Below are positions 1 through 12,400 of a stretch of DNA of 64,000 nt, one piece after another. The stretch is from Impatiens glandulifera. Its lineage: Eukaryota; Streptophyta; Magnoliopsida; Ericales; Balsaminaceae. The position numbers were made by a program, and so were the translations under genes. Position 1 is the stretch's first letter; every line of letters starts with the position of its first letter. The notes beneath the pieces are model-generated. The model saw only the letters and a list, made by a program, of their open reading frames with translations, had not been told where the DNA came from and searched no databases. The DNA is taken from the NCBI RefSeq assembly GCF_907164915.1, contig NC_061863.1:40707382-40771381 (forward strand), given 5' to 3'.

Positions 1-1135
1 TTTTTTAATATTATTTAGTTTTAATAATATATAAAAAAAGATTTACTTTATTAAGAAATTTATGTATAAATAATATAATAAATAAAATTATAAATAATAT
101 AATATATTTTTAACTATAAATTTGTTATTTAAATGTATTTATTTTTATAATTTTATGATTTAATAAATATCATTAATAAAATTATAAATTATAAATTATT
201 TTTGTAAAATTATAGTTATAAGGTATAAAACATAAATTTATTTTAAAAAACATAAAATAATTTAAATATATGATTAATTAAAATAAATCATTAATTAAAT
301 TATAGTGATATTATTGGAGATATATAAAGACAGAAACATATAATGTTTGACAAGAAGGTAATCTATAATTAATTAATTAATTAAGTTTAAATTTTTTATT
401 TGAAAATTAAATTTGAAAATGAAAAACAATATAAATTTTATAGTTTAAATTGATTATTTTCAACTAATTAAAAAATATTAATATAAATTTAAAAAAGAAA
501 ATTAAATATCTAAAAATTATTATTTCAAAGTTGATTAATATATTAAATCTGATTTTATTATATTTATTTATAAAATAAATTAATATTTTATTATAATTTA
601 GTTTTTATGATATTATTACATAGTTTTAATAATATATATTATATAATTAACTTTTAATATACAATTATAATTTAGTTATTAAAATATATTATTAAAATAA
701 ACATATAATCTTTAACTATTTATTTTTTCAAAATTTTAATTTAGTTTTATAAATAAAAAAAGTATAATTATATTTTTTTATAAATTATTTTTTAATATAA
801 TATTAAAATAATATTAATATTAATTTATAAATAAATATATATATAAAATATTTTTATTATGTAAAGAGATTTATTTATACAGTAATATCATTTATTATAA
901 AATATTTATTATTAAGCTTTTTTTAATTATTAGTTAAATTTTTAAAACTTTTAATATGTTTTTCTATATATTAAAAAAATATTAATATAAATTTATAAAA
1001 AAATAATCTTTGTAATTAAATATTTTAAACAATAGGTAAATAGCTAAAAATTATTATTTCAAACTTGATTAATATATTATATTTATAGATTAAATAAATT
1101 TTTTATTTTTATGATATTATTACATAGTTTTAAAA
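1..1135. repeat. AT-rich dispersed repeat, no gene
   Basis: The stretch is very AT-rich and has no credible open reading frame. It shares phrases such as GATATTATTACATAG with 17070-17110, 31720-31770, 32880-32930 and 34190-34240. Its first 120 bases resemble 34590-34690. It therefore belongs to the AT-rich repeat family that fills 15811-17255 and 31250-34750. No coding function is visible. Confidence 0.6.
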
Positions 1136-1138
1136 TGT

Positions 1139-1400
1139 AAAAGTGGGAGGAAAGAAAAATTATTTAATTTGTTCAGCGAATAAAATTATGCGAAGTCATT
1201 TCCCTCACAAATGTAAAAGATTATATATATGAGAAATGAGTAGGTGAGGGAATTTAGTGAGGAAATAACTTGGCATTACCTTATTGGTTGGTTGGAAAAT
1301 ATAAAAGTGGGAGAAAAGAGAGAAATATAAAAGTGCCAAGTCATTCTCTTACAAAATTCCATCACCAAATTCCTTCTCTCTATCTCTCCTCTATATATAT
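1139..1400. repeat. Fold-back (MITE-like) repeat
   Basis: An imperfect inverted repeat pairs 1242-1275 with 1334-1367; about 27 of 34 positions match. A third related segment (about 1190-1214) lies just upstream, and a phrase with AAAAGTGGGAG occurs at both ends. This looks like a small non-autonomous DNA element, but no clear target duplication was found, so the boundaries are approximate. Confidence 0.4.
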
Positions 1401-1415
1401 ATATATTTAATTTAG

Positions 1416-3080
1416 TGTAAACAATAAAAACTACACATCAATTTATAAAAAAAATAATTATTTTGATTTATTTTTAAATAAATAAAATCAAAATAATTAA
1501 ACTCTCTAAAATCCAATTAAAACAATTAATTAAGTTAATTATTATAATAATTAGAGTCTAATTAATTAAGATAAATTGTCTAAATAATAAAAATAGAATT
1601 ATTTGGGGATAAATGTTGAACTCATTTATCTTAAAATAATTTTTTAAAAAAAAATTAGGGATAAAAATAAATAATTTAGGATGAAATAATGTAACAATTT
1701 CATTCCTCAAAATTATTTATTTAACCCTAAAAATACAAAAAATATTTGACATATTTATTTTAATATTTTATGCATTTAAAAAAGATCAAAATTAAAGCTA
1801 AAAGGGTGCAAGAAAAATCAATTTCAAATAAACCTTAAAGTTTTAAATAAAAAAATAAATTCATGAGCTTGTGTGGCCGAAATTGGTAGAATCGATTGCA
1901 GCAGGAACCATAGCCATCGAATGAGCGTTGAATTTTCATATAGTGCCTAGGAAGCAACCGCGTAGGCCGTTGTAACTGAGGAGAAGCGCGCTCATTACAG
2001 GAGAGCAGCTAACGCGGACGTTAGCTCCATCCACTCGAGCACTGACGAAATGCTAGACACTAATGGAACGCCAAAGAAATTCCTAATTACACTCAAAACG
2101 ACGTCATTTTGACCACCACCTTTGTCTTTAACGCGACGCCGGAGTGGATAAGCTTGAAGATCCGTGTTGATCTTGTCTTTTTAGAACTCAACCGTTAATC
2201 CATCAAAATGGCTGATTTAAAAGGTGAAATGATCACCCTATCACGATGATCATTTCTCCCTAGGGACGAGTCATCCTATTCGACACGTTAGCTCAAGAAC
2301 AACCAAAACACCATTAATGACTTTTGGCTGATTCCGACCACTTGAAGCGTCCACCGACTAAAGACAACTATAAATAGACCCCCTAAGTCATTCCCAAACC
2401 AGAGAATCCAATCTCCACCCTTAAATCGCGATGTACAAAAAATCCGCCATTAAAACTTAAAGCTTCTGTATTTTTTGAAAATCCGTTTAAAGCCATAAAA
2501 TGTGAGCATCCCAAAATCTTCCTTAAGGATCAAGGAGTGTTCTCTAATCCTTGATAAGGTTTCAATCACTCTCTAATTCATATTTATAGTTTGAATTTGA
2601 AATTTTTATATTTCAAATTGCATAAGCTTGTATGCTGGCTATTTATGGTGTTTTATGGTTGGATATTGATCCTAGGATCATTTAGAAACTATCTGGATAT
2701 GATAGAACCAATCAATCGATCTAAACAAAAAAAAACCAAATTTGAATTTTCAAAATAAAAATAAAAAACGGGTTTATTATTCTTGGGCTAATTATGTTGA
2801 GTCACAACCTAGAAAGCATCCCAACATGATTGTAATGATGTTGAACAACTATTTGAATGAAGTTTGATTCATCCCATCATGTTGGATCAAAATCAATTTT
2901 TTTTTTCAAAATAAATAAAATTTTTGATATATTGATTCGGTCAAAACAAACAACCATTATTCTTGTTTTGGTACAAATCAAGTATGTGTAGTATAAGGAA
3001 ACTATTGAGTATCTCCTTACACTTTAAAACAATTTTAAAATAAGAAACCCAATTTTTGATTACAAACTGTTTTGAACAAA
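1416..3080 (+). repeat. LTR-like repeat, copy 1
   Basis: The sequence is colinear with 36369-37975 over about 1.6 kb, from the TGTAAAC.. start to the phrase CTGTTTTGAACAAATT. It contains a TATA box (ACTATAAATAG, near 2368) followed by a TC-rich leader, as expected of an LTR promoter. A third, more diverged copy lies at 43140-44650. No reading frame of note. Probably an LTR or 5' part of a retroelement whose coding part is absent here; the class (copia or gypsy) is not determined. Confidence 0.55.
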
Positions 3081-3342
3081 TTAAACGCTTCTCAATGCAT
3101 TTCAACTTCGAACGACCAGAAAAGAGGTTGAAGATCATCAAACAAGGAGAAAATGAGAAATTTTTCGTGTTTATCGAAAGATGGAAAACTGTCACCAAGG
3201 AAATCGATTCCCTCCCGAGTGAGCAATGATAAATCGATATGAATTTGGAAAAAGTTAACGGACAATATTATGTTGGATTCGTAGTCAAAACACTCCAAAA
3301 TATGAAGAAATTAATAAAGACCGACATTAACCTCCAAAATAT
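3081..3342. other. Unassigned spacer
   Basis: This spacer lies between the LTR-like repeat and the copia fragment. I see no homology to other parts of the window and no supported gene. Confidence 0.4.
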
Positions 3343-4172
3343 TAAAAGTCTATACGGTTTGAAGCAATCACCAAGGTAGTGGTATCTTAATTTTGAGTCG
3401 TTCATGACCATCTATGGGTACATGAAGAAGTTTACAGATCACTATGTCTTTGTGCAAAAAATTGCTTCTAATGATTTTATTATACTTCTTCTATATGTTG
3501 ATGACATGTTGATTGTAGGGAGAGACAAACTCAAGATTTTCAAGTTGAAAAAGGATTTGGCTAAGACTTTTGAGATGAAAGACTTGGGTCAAGCAAGACA
3601 AATTCTTGGAATACAGGTCATTCGTGATTGGGTGAAGAAAAGACTATGGTTGTCTCAAGATAGATATATTGAGAAGATTCTATATGTACAAGGCAAAGTC
3701 AATTGCTTGTCCATTGGCTATAGACTTGAAAATAAACAAGACACTGACTCCCAAAGATGAAGAGGAAAGACAAGAAATGTGCAAGGTTCTATATGCTTCA
3801 GCAATAGGTAGTCTGATGTATGCAATGGTATGCACAAGATCGGATATAGTTCATGCGGTTGAAGTAGTTAGTCGTTTCCTTTCAAATCCCGGTAAGGAAC
3901 ACTAGGAAAGAATTAAGTGGCTAATGAGATATCTTCGAGGGACCTCCAAGTATGCTCTGTGTTATGGTACTGGAAAACCACATATTGAAGGGTTTTTTGA
4001 TTCAAATATGAGTGGTGATATCGACATAATGAGATCAACTTCAGGGTATCTGTTTACCTTTAGAGGAGGAGTTGTATCATGGCAGTCTCGTCTATAGAAA
4101 TATATTTCTTTGTCTACTACAAAAGTTGAATATATTTCCATTACTGAATGTTGTAAGGAAATGAGGTGGATG
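3343..4172 (+). pseudogene. Copia reverse transcriptase/RNase H fragment
   Basis: This is the 3' half of a copia pol gene, nearly colinear with 59724-60566 of the element at 56173-61100. It opens in the GLKQ motif of the reverse transcriptase palm. It keeps the catalytic YVDD motif (near 3494-3505), where the longer relative has YVYD, and runs through the RNase H start. At least one frameshift (around 3690) and several stops break the frame. It ends abruptly where a sequence beginning TGTTAGGATC starts, which looks like the edge of another LTR. It has no LTRs of its own and is a dead fragment. Confidence 0.85.
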
Positions 4173-4410
4173 AAGGTGTTAGGATCAGTGTTAACAATAG
4201 AGACGGAGGTCTGACTATTGTGAACAACTTATAAACATTGATTCGATTTTAACTCTGTTAGAAGTTAAAATCTATTTTCTATTCTTCACAAATTTTCACA
4301 AACTCTTGAACAAGTTCAAGTGCGGAATCGTTTGTTGGATTTGAAGCTTCAAATGAATGAATGTCAATGACAGAAAGTAAAGAACACAAGGAGTTTTATG
4401 TTAATTTTTT
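4172..4410 (+). repeat. LTR fragment of another copia family
   Basis: It starts TGTTAGGATC, typical of an LTR 5' edge. It contains CAATAGAGACGG..CTGACTATTG, which recurs in inverted orientation at 8561-8645. No internal region follows. Interpreted as a truncated or solo LTR inserted into the copia fragment upstream. Confidence 0.45.
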
Positions 4411-4725
4411 TTTATGTTAGATTTTTTGGCCCATGGCTCTATAGCCCAAATAGAAAAACAAACTAACACTATCAGAACAAAAATTTGAAAACCCTACTGT
4501 CTGTCTCTCTCAGTCTCTGTATCCTACATCGACAACGAAACCGACAACAAAATAATTTCGACGATGGCTCTGTTTCGCTGGGTTGAGCCTTGAGGTAAGG
4601 TTTAACCATTAAAAGTGAAAATTCAACATCAGGGTTTGATTGTTATTTATTTTTATGCTTTGTTTTGAGATTGTGTATTTGTGTGGTTAAGCCATAAAGA
4701 TCTTTGAAAATAGTTTACTTGTTTG

Positions 4726-6567
4726 ATGGCGCCGAAAAAATATTTATCTGGATATGAAAAACGAAAAAGGAAAGAATTAGACCATCTCCAACCCTCAACA
4801 CCATTTTCAACTCTAAAATGCAGTAAACATCACATCAAACAGTAATCCATCTCCAACCCAAAAACCCATTTCCAAACTCAAAAGAATATTCTCAGAATAT
4901 TCTTTTTTATACCAACTTTTTAACTTTACTAATATTATCTATATATTTATCAACTTTATAAATTTAACCCCAATCTTTTCTTATTTGTTTATGAAACAAA
5001 ATTTAATTATAAATTAACAATTCATACACATAAATATAATTTAAATAAATAAATTATATATAAATATAAAAAGATTATATATTAAAGATTATAAATATAT
5101 AAAATTAGAGAAATGTTTAATATAAAAATAAATAAAGAAATCCTTAATTAAAAGAAACACAATAGTTGGAGGACATGATTACATTTTATGCCTAATTGCA
5201 GTGATGAATAGTAGTACGCCAAATTTGCCGGCTTCTTTCTCCATATTTGCCGGATCTGCAAAGTGCCGTTGGGAATGCCGTATGGTTGGAGCAAAATGGG
5301 CAACTCCAAACCCATTTTTCCGTAGGGTTGGAGATGGTCTTAGAAGAACAATTTGTTAAATCTCAAAGTGGTGCGCTTGACAAGTTTGTTAAAAGAACAA
5401 AAGCTTCTGAAAATTTAGACTCCATTGAAGCGATAAATGCTGAAGAAATTAATATAGTTAATGTAGATGAGAATGTGGAGGAAATAAATATCATTCCCGA
5501 AAACGATAGTCAAACGAACAACCATTCTATCTCTCTCGTGGATAAACCCCTAGTAGATATATATGATCCTATAAATTGGGATAATCTTGATAATAAAACA
5601 AGAGATTTATTGGTTGAAAAGGGTCCTAGACGGGAATTAAATATTGAGTTTCCTTATGATCATATTTCTAGGCGCTTTTCTTATTTTCAATATTCTCAAA
5701 AGTTAAGTAATGGAGAAGAAAGGGATAGGAAATGGTTGGTTTATTCAAAATCAGTGGATAATGTGTTTTGCTTTTGTCGTAAGTTATTTAAATTAAATCA
5801 CAATAGTAGCTCACTTGCAAATGAAGAATGCAGGGATTGGAAAAATATTAGTAGGATTCTTGAAGAGCATGAGCGCAGCGCTGAACATTACAAAAATATG
5901 AAAACCTGGTGGGACTTGAAGAAAAGGTTAGAACAAGATGAAACTATTGATAAAGAATTGCAACTTGAGATCAAGAAATAAATTAGTTGAGATGATTGCT
6001 GAGTTTGATATAATAATGCAAGATCATGTTAGACGTGCTATGAACAATGAAATACATTATCATTATCTTAGCCATAAAATTCAGAATGAATTGATCATTA
6101 TGTTGGCTAATAGTGTATAAAATTATATTATAAATAATGTTAAAGAGGCCAAATATTTTTCTGTTATTCTTGATTGCACTCTTGATACTAGTGCTTTCTC
6201 ATGAAGGTACGTGTGATGTTAATTTGAGTGATTTGTTTTCTGAATTAAAAATACTGCAAGTTGCTTTACCTAGTTTGGATATGCCCGCTGCTGAAATTCT
6301 TGATTTTGTAATGTCAATAGATTGCTATCCTAATGTCTCTATTGTATATCGAATTTTACTAACATTGTCTATTACGGTAGCTTCTGCTGAAAAAAGTTTT
6401 CTAAGTTAAAATTATTGAAAAATTATCTAAGATCTTCGATGTCTCAAGATAAATTGAATGGATTTGCTATTTTATGTATTGAAAAAGATTTTTTGGAATA
6501 TATTGATTACGATACAATTATCAATGATTTTGCATCTAAAAATGCAAGAAGAAGTCACTTTCGTTGA
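4726..6567 (+). pseudogene. hAT transposase (zinc-finger/MYM-like type), broken
   Basis: The gene starts at the ATG at 4726. Its first 18 codons end in the lysine-rich K-R-K-R-K-E-L and are then cut by a MITE. The frame resumes at 5340-5342 and runs to a stop at 5979-5981. This part contains a TTF-type zinc-finger-like segment with conserved W, F-C-F-C and H residues. A second piece (to 6120, ending in a stop) matches the L-A-E-F-D and H-Y-L region of such transposases. The C-terminal hAT dimerisation domain is split by a one-base shift near 6400 (A-S-A-E-K-S-F then S-M-S-Q-D-K-L). The central catalytic part is largely deleted, so the protein is non-functional. A 5'-leader intron with a GTAAGG donor near 4594 is plausible. 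Confidence 0.85.
4780..5339. mobile_element. Tourist-like (PIF/Harbinger) MITE
   Basis: The 560-bp element has perfect 16-bp terminal inverted repeats: GACCATCTCCAACCCT on the left and AGGGTTGGAGATGGTC on the right. Both ends are flanked by the 3-bp target duplication TTA (4777-4779 and 5340-5342), as expected of PIF/Harbinger elements. The interior is AT-rich and non-coding. It sits within the hAT transposase coding region. Confidence 0.9.
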
Positions 6568-6700
6568 CAATTTTTGTTGCATCTTTGTAGATATTGGAAG
6601 ATTATTGAAGATCAACGTTGAAACACAAATGAAGTTTATGCGTAGGGCCCCAATTTCGTGCTTTCGCCCTAAGGCCTAAAAAATCTCAGGAACGGCACTG

Positions 6701-7078
6701 CTCTCAAGTACAAGAAAAGGAAAAGAGATGTCTCCAACTCCCCTCTAACCGCAGTCTTAGAGATCTCCTAGGTTGAAGTTTACCCTTTCCAATGAAAAGA
6801 CTAGGAAGAAGAAGAAGATTATAATGGAAATTATTTTCATTTGAGATGAAAGTTTTTGAAAAATCTGTTAGTAATGTTTTGATGCTAACTTATTTTGGTT
6901 ATTTTGGGGAACAAGGTTTTGTGTATTTCTTCTAAAAACACTCACGTTTGGTTAATTATGAATATGATATTTTTGTATGCTGCATTTGCATGTAAATGTT
7001 TGTTTTATTTATATGATGAATGCATATTTTTTGTATATATATACAGGTTTTCAATTTCTTCATAAAAAAAGGGGAAAT
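6701..7078 (+). other. 3' internal remnant and polypurine tract of an LTR element
   Basis: There is no gene. The end, AAAAAAAGGGGAAA (7064-7077), is a polypurine tract directly followed by TGTTGGG, the start of the LTR at 7079. The sequence upstream is therefore the tail of that element's internal region, cut off by the hAT element. Confidence 0.6.
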
Positions 7079-7240
7079 TGTTGGGTCAAATTATTTTGAC
7101 TAAGTGTTGAAATAATTTAACCATTAGAATTTTGATGATGAAATGACTTATGCGTTTTGATGCATGTGTATCGAAATCATATTTCATAAGACTTGGCTCT
7201 AATGAGGGTCATTAGACCGATTTTGGCATTAGATGCAAAG

Positions 7241-7700
7241 AATTAGACGTGCAATCTAACTCAGCGGAGTTAGACGTGCAGTCTAATGAATGCACAGAAT
7301 TAGACGTGCAGTCTAATGGTTATTGGATAATTAGACGTGTAGTCTAATTAAGTGAAAGTTAGACGTAAGTTTAACTCCTTCAGATTAGTCTGAGGTAGAA
7401 CCGAAATTAGACGTGTAGTCTAACTCAGTGGAGTTAGACGTGCAGTATAATGGTTATTGGATAATTAGACGTGTAGTCTAATTAGTGAAAGTTAGACGTG
7501 AGTCTAACTCCTTCAAATTAGTCTGAGGTAGAACCGGAATTAGACATGCAATCTAACTCAGTGAAATTAGACGTACAGTCTAATGGTTATTGGATAATTA
7601 GACGTGTAGTCTAATTAGTGAAAGTTAGACGTGAGTCTAACTCCTTCAGATTAGTCTGAAGTGACTGTAATTAGACGTAAGTCTAATTCTATTAGACCAG
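7241..7700. repeat. Palindromic minisatellite within the LTR
   Basis: About fourteen copies of a hairpin core such as TTAGACGTGCAGTCTAA (6-bp stem, 5-nt loop) are spaced 27-31 bp apart. They form a higher-order unit of about 133 bp repeated roughly three times; for example the unit at 7405 recurs at 7538. Each unit ends with CCTTCAGATTAGTCTGAGG. Confidence 0.9.
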
Positions 7701-8389
7701 GCGATCTAATGGACTTTGTTATTAGACGGGGATGTTTAAATTTCATTAGACAGATTTTCACAATCCGTCTAACTGAAATACGTCTAATACTAAACTTAAG
7801 CAGTATGCTTGAAGCTAGCACCCGCCTACCCTCGTGCTATAGCTGTACTCTACTCTTGCTCCACTTTCTAGTGAAGATCAGTACAACAACTATATGCAAC
7901 CAACCAACGAATGCCACGTAAGAGAATTTTCCTAATCTTTGATGGAATATTCGGCGCACTACCAGTGGTGTACGGCCACGATCCTTGTGCTCAGAACCTG
8001 TTGTGTACAATGGAGGCTTTCCAATGGAAGTGTGCCACGTATCATTCTAAAAGATTCGACCGTTAGCCCATACCCAGTATTTAACAAATCTCAAGGACAA
8101 CGGACAATCCGTCTCACGAACTGCCAGATTTTAAAAAGAGTCAATCGATAATTCTGCTTGCCACTCCAGAGAGAGAAATCAAGCCTTTTGATGTGAAGCT
8201 GTTTTCTAATTGTACTGTGTGTGAATCAAAAGAGAGCTAGAATAAAAAACACCTTTAGCTGAGTGATATTCTTCATCTTGTAAATTGAACAAAGTGTGTT
8301 CTGTTCAATAATGAGCTAAGTGTGTGCAAACTGTATTTGATTCTAATCATATTATAGTGAATCCTTCCGGTGGTTGGAAGAAGGGTGAC

Positions 8390-8409
8390 GTAGGAGAGTT
8401 TCTCCGAAC
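8390..8409 (+). other. LTR hairpin GTA-GGAGA..TCTCC-GAAC
   Basis: Stem GGAGA/TCTCC with loop GTT is flanked by GTA and GAAC. The same architecture with different stems occurs in the LTRs at 18167, 30908, 56018, 56516 and 60938. Confidence 0.6.
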
Positions 8410-8560
8410 ATCCATAAACAAACTATTGTGTTCTTTCATTTCTGTCATCTTTTCATCTTTCATCTTGAGCTTCAAACCCATGTAAACAATTCCGCCTTGA
8501 ATCTATTTCAAGTGTTTACAAGTGTTTGCGTAGAATAGAAAGTGAATTAAATCCCTAACA

Positions 8561-8645
8561 GGATCTCTTTCAAACCGTTTTTCTTTAGCCTTCATCAATA
8601 GTCAGAACCCCGTCTCTATTGATAAAGTCGATCCTATCATAATAT
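8561..8645 (-). repeat. Inverted LTR fragment
   Basis: On the minus strand it reads ..ATAGGATCGACTTTATCAAT.. then AGAGACGGGGTTCTGACTATTG, matching the LTR fragment at 4172-4410. Only its first roughly 85 bp are present. Confidence 0.45.
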
Positions 8646-9251
8646 ATTCTAATTATAAATTTATAAAATTTACTGCCAAATGTTATTGCGATAAATTTAT
8701 AAACGATTATATTTAATAGGGCTAGCAACTAAGTTTGCACTGATGAGTTTGAAAATTTTTTAAAATATATTTTATGTATAAATTTATATAACTTACTTCA
8801 AGTTTTATTGCGAATAAATTATGAACAATTATTTTTAATAGACATAACAACTACGTTTGCACTGATGGATTTGAAAATAACTGATAAATAGAAATTTAAA
8901 TAAATTACTGCAAATCCTATTGCAAACAGATTTCAAATATTTCAAAATATATTTAAATACCAGTGTAATATATTTTGCAATGATACTCTATCATAGTATT
9001 GCAAATCGAGTTGCGAAGAAATTATTTAGTTGTGTTACTACAATATATAATACAAATATAACTAACAAAACCATCATAGTTATTTCATATTTATATTTCC
9101 AACCATAACAATCATATGTGTACGTATATTATTTGATACAATAGTTAACGAAAATATAAGTTATTACTAAATATTTTGTAAACATTAAAGCTTAATTTTT
9201 TGCGAGAATATTTGGATTCTCCTTAATTTTCTGTATTACTATATTAGTTAC
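8646..9251. mobile_element. CACTA-like element, left remnant
   Basis: The stretch is AT-rich and non-coding. Two diverged tandem copies (about 8660-8760 and 8780-8880) share AAATTTATAAAC.. and ..CTAAGTTTGCACTGATG.. phrases, and TTGCAAA/TTGCGAA motifs recur. Similar motifs lie at 14160-14330, next to a CACTA-type terminus, so this is probably the other part of one element split by the copia insertion. No left terminus was seen. Confidence 0.4.
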
Positions 9252-9476
9252 AGAAAGAAATAAAAGATAGATAGAATTATTTTAGCGTAAAATAACTTTT
9301 GACTGTTTTCTTAATGATTACATGAGGTTGATTAAATACATAATATAATGATCAATAAATATACATACATTGATCAATGCGACCTTTGATATACCCAAGT
9401 AACGTAACTACAGATAAATTAACTCTTGTGGTTAATTTCTGTTGTTGATACCGATTAAGAGTTTTGTTGTTTAACA
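9252..9476 (-). repeat. 3' LTR of the minus-strand copia element
   Basis: It is 225 bp and pairs with 13863-14087, with two visible differences (near 9371 and 9427). It contains the end of the pol frame (stop at 9457-9455). Confidence 0.93.
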
Positions 9477-12400
9477 TCCTCCCGCAAGCGAAACGGTGTG
9501 GCACAGACTGTGAGCTTGTCACGAAAAAGTGAAAAGCATTTAGATGAAAGACCTTTAGTAAGGATATCTGCAATCTGATCACGAGTTGATATGTATTGAA
9601 TGATAAGTGTCTTACGAGCAACACGTTCACTAACAAAATGAAAATCAATCTCAATGTGTTTGGTACGAGCATGAAAGACAGGGTTTGCAGAGAGAAATGC
9701 TGCACCAATGTTGTCACACCATAGAATAGGAGGACGATTCAGAGTGACGTGAAGTTCTCCTAGAAGAGATTGGAGCCAACAAAGTTCAGCAGTAGCATGA
9801 GCCAAGGCACGATATTCAGACTCTGTACTAGAACGAGCAACAACCTGTTGCTTTTTGGAATTCCAGGAAATGAGATTGTCTCCAAGAAATACACAATAGC
9901 CAGTGGTGGATCGACGATCATCAGGACATCCGGCCCAATCAGCATCGGAATATGCTGTAAGAGAAAGTTATGACGATGACCGAATTTGTAATCCATGATA
10001 CGGTGTATGCCGAAGATAACGTAATATTCGTTTTACAGCTGCCCAATGAGTAGTGGTGGGAGAGTGCATAAACTGACACGCTCGATTAACTGCAAAGGCG
10101 AGCTCAGGACGTGTGAGAGTAAGATATTGAAGAGCGCCAACAATGCTTCGATAGAGAAGTGGGTCACTCAAGGGTTCACCATCATGTTTGGAAAGAGAAG
10201 ACCCAATGGCAACAGGAGTGTGAAGTGGCTTTGCATCCACCATATTAACTCTCTTAAGGATTGTGGAAATATAATTAACTTGACTAAGAAACAAACCGGT
10301 AGGAGTTCGAGTAGCTTCAACTCCAAGAAAATAATGAATATCACCCATGTCTTTAATAGGAAATAGTTTACACAATTTAGATATCGTAGACATAAGATGG
10401 GGTGAAGAGTTTCCCGTAAATATAATATCATCCACATAAACTAGTAGATAAGCCAAAATATCGCCTTTGTGATAAATAAAAAGCGATGTATCGGATTTGG
10501 ATTCAATAAAGCCAATGGATAATAAAGCCCTACATAACGTGGAGTGCCAAGTACGCGGGGCTTACTTTAGTCCATAAATGGCCTTTTGTAGACGACATAC
10601 ATGATGTGGAAAATCAGGATGTATAAATCCAGGTGGTTGAGCCATATAAACTTCTTCAAGTAATGTGCCATGAAGAAAAGCATTACTCACATCAAGTTGG
10701 TGGATAGGCCACTATCGTGTAACAGCGAGTGAGAGAATGGTTCGGATAGTAGTTGGTTTGACAACCGGACTAAAGGTTTCCTCATAATCAATTCCAGATT
10801 GTTGATGAAAACCTTTTGCAACAAGTCGTGCTTTGTGTCGTTCAATTGACCCATCAATTTTCCGTTTAAGTTTAAAAACCCATTTGCATCCAACCACATT
10901 GCGAGTCTGAGTTCGCGGAACAAGAGTCCATGTGTTGTTCTGTAGTAGAGAATTATACTCAGATGTCATGGCAGCCCTCCAAGCAGGGTCTTTATTAGCC
11001 GATGAAACACATGTAGGTTCAACACTAGAGGCAAAGTTGATATTTAAGGAATGAATCCGGTTTTTGGCTCGAGTGACCATGGGATGAATGGAGCATGTAG
11101 GAGCACGAACAGGTGAAGTACGAGAAATAGGATTTCTAGGAATAGGTGTGGATTCAACCAATTTGGGAGTAGATGAGTTAGAAAAAGATTGAGGTGGGGT
11201 AGTGATTGGATTAATTGGATTATTAGGAGGGATAGATGTGGTAGGTGTGGTAGGTGTGGTTGGTTGTGCAATAATAACGGTTGAGGTTGTAGATGGAACA
11301 GAATATGTGAGGATAGATAGCGATGGTTGTTGGGTTGTGTGAGTAGGTATTGAAGGTGATATTGTAGAAAAGGGAAACAATTGTTCATTGAAGGTAACAT
11401 GTCGAGAGATGTATATACGACCGGTTGGTAGGTGGAGACATTTATAGCCTTTGTGAACCGAGCTATACCCAAGAAAAGTACATTGGGTGGACCGAAAATC
11501 CATCTTGTGTTGGTTGTAGGGTCTTATGAGAGGGTAACAGGCACACCCAAAAGTCTTCAAAGAAATATAGTCAGGCACACACCGAAATAATATTTCATAT
11601 GGAGAGCGATGATCTAGAGAAGGTGATGGTTGTCGGTTGATAAGATATATTGCAGTGAGAGACGCATCATCCCAGTATTGAGGAGGTACCGATGCATGTG
11701 CCCTTAAGGTGAGGCTAATCTCAGTGATATGCCGTAATTTTCGTTCAGCAACTCCATTTTGTTCGCTCGTATATGGGCACGAGAGTCGGTGCTGTATTCC
11801 ATGAAGTTCTGTCAATGAGCCAAGATTACGATATTCTCTACCCCAATCAGTCTGGAGCATTTTTATACTCCGGTTGAATTGGTTTTCAACAAGTGCCTTA
11901 AATTTCACAAATATAGATAACACATCCGATTTCTTTTGAAGTGGGTATAACCACATATACCGACTATAATCATCAACAAAAATAACCATATAACGAAAAC
12001 CATTTGTAGAGAAAACGGGAGCCGGTCCCCAAACATCAGAATGAATTAAATCAAGTGGAGCAAAAGTTTTTGATATAGAAATTGGAAAAGGTAATTTGTG
12101 AGCTTTTCCAATCTGGCATGCTTCACAAACATTAAAGTTCTTGTTTCCTAACATAGGTAACTGAAAATGAGAAATAACATAAGATGTGGTGGCAGCACAA
12201 GGGTGTCCAAAACAATGATGCCAAGTAGACGCTGAAGCTCGAGAGGTTGTAAGAGCATGTTTAGGGATTGTTGATGGAGAAATATAGTATAACCCGTCTT
12301 TAAGTCTGCCTCGAAGAACTTCCATCTTCGTAGAGCGATCCTTTACCAAACAGTAAGAAGGATGAAATTCAAAGAATACATTATTATCAGCGGTAAATCG

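Larger units (their letters stand above)
4419..6700 (+). mobile_element. hAT-superfamily DNA transposon, decayed
   Basis: The right end reads ..AATCTCAGGAACGGCACTG and stops at 6700. Its reverse complement begins CAGTGCCG, a hAT-type terminus, followed by AGATTTTTTAGGCC. A diverged match to that inner motif (AGATTTTTTGGCC) lies at 4419-4431 and marks the left side, but the outermost left terminus is lost or mutated. The element holds a broken transposase gene and a MITE (4780-5339). The 8 bases after the right end (CTCTCAAG) would be the target duplication; I could not find the partner copy. Confidence 0.7.
7079..8560 (+). mobile_element. Long LTR (3' LTR remnant) of a SIRE-like copia element
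   Basis: It begins TGTTGGGTCA after a polypurine tract and ends ..CCCTAACA, giving canonical TG..CA ends and 1482 bp. Its 3' third aligns in style with the LTR of the 14-kb element: GTGACGTAGGAG..CTCCGAACATCCATAAA at about 8385-8420 matches 18163-18197. A palindromic minisatellite fills 7241-7700. No internal coding region remains, so this is a lone LTR with a short upstream tail. Confidence 0.7.
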
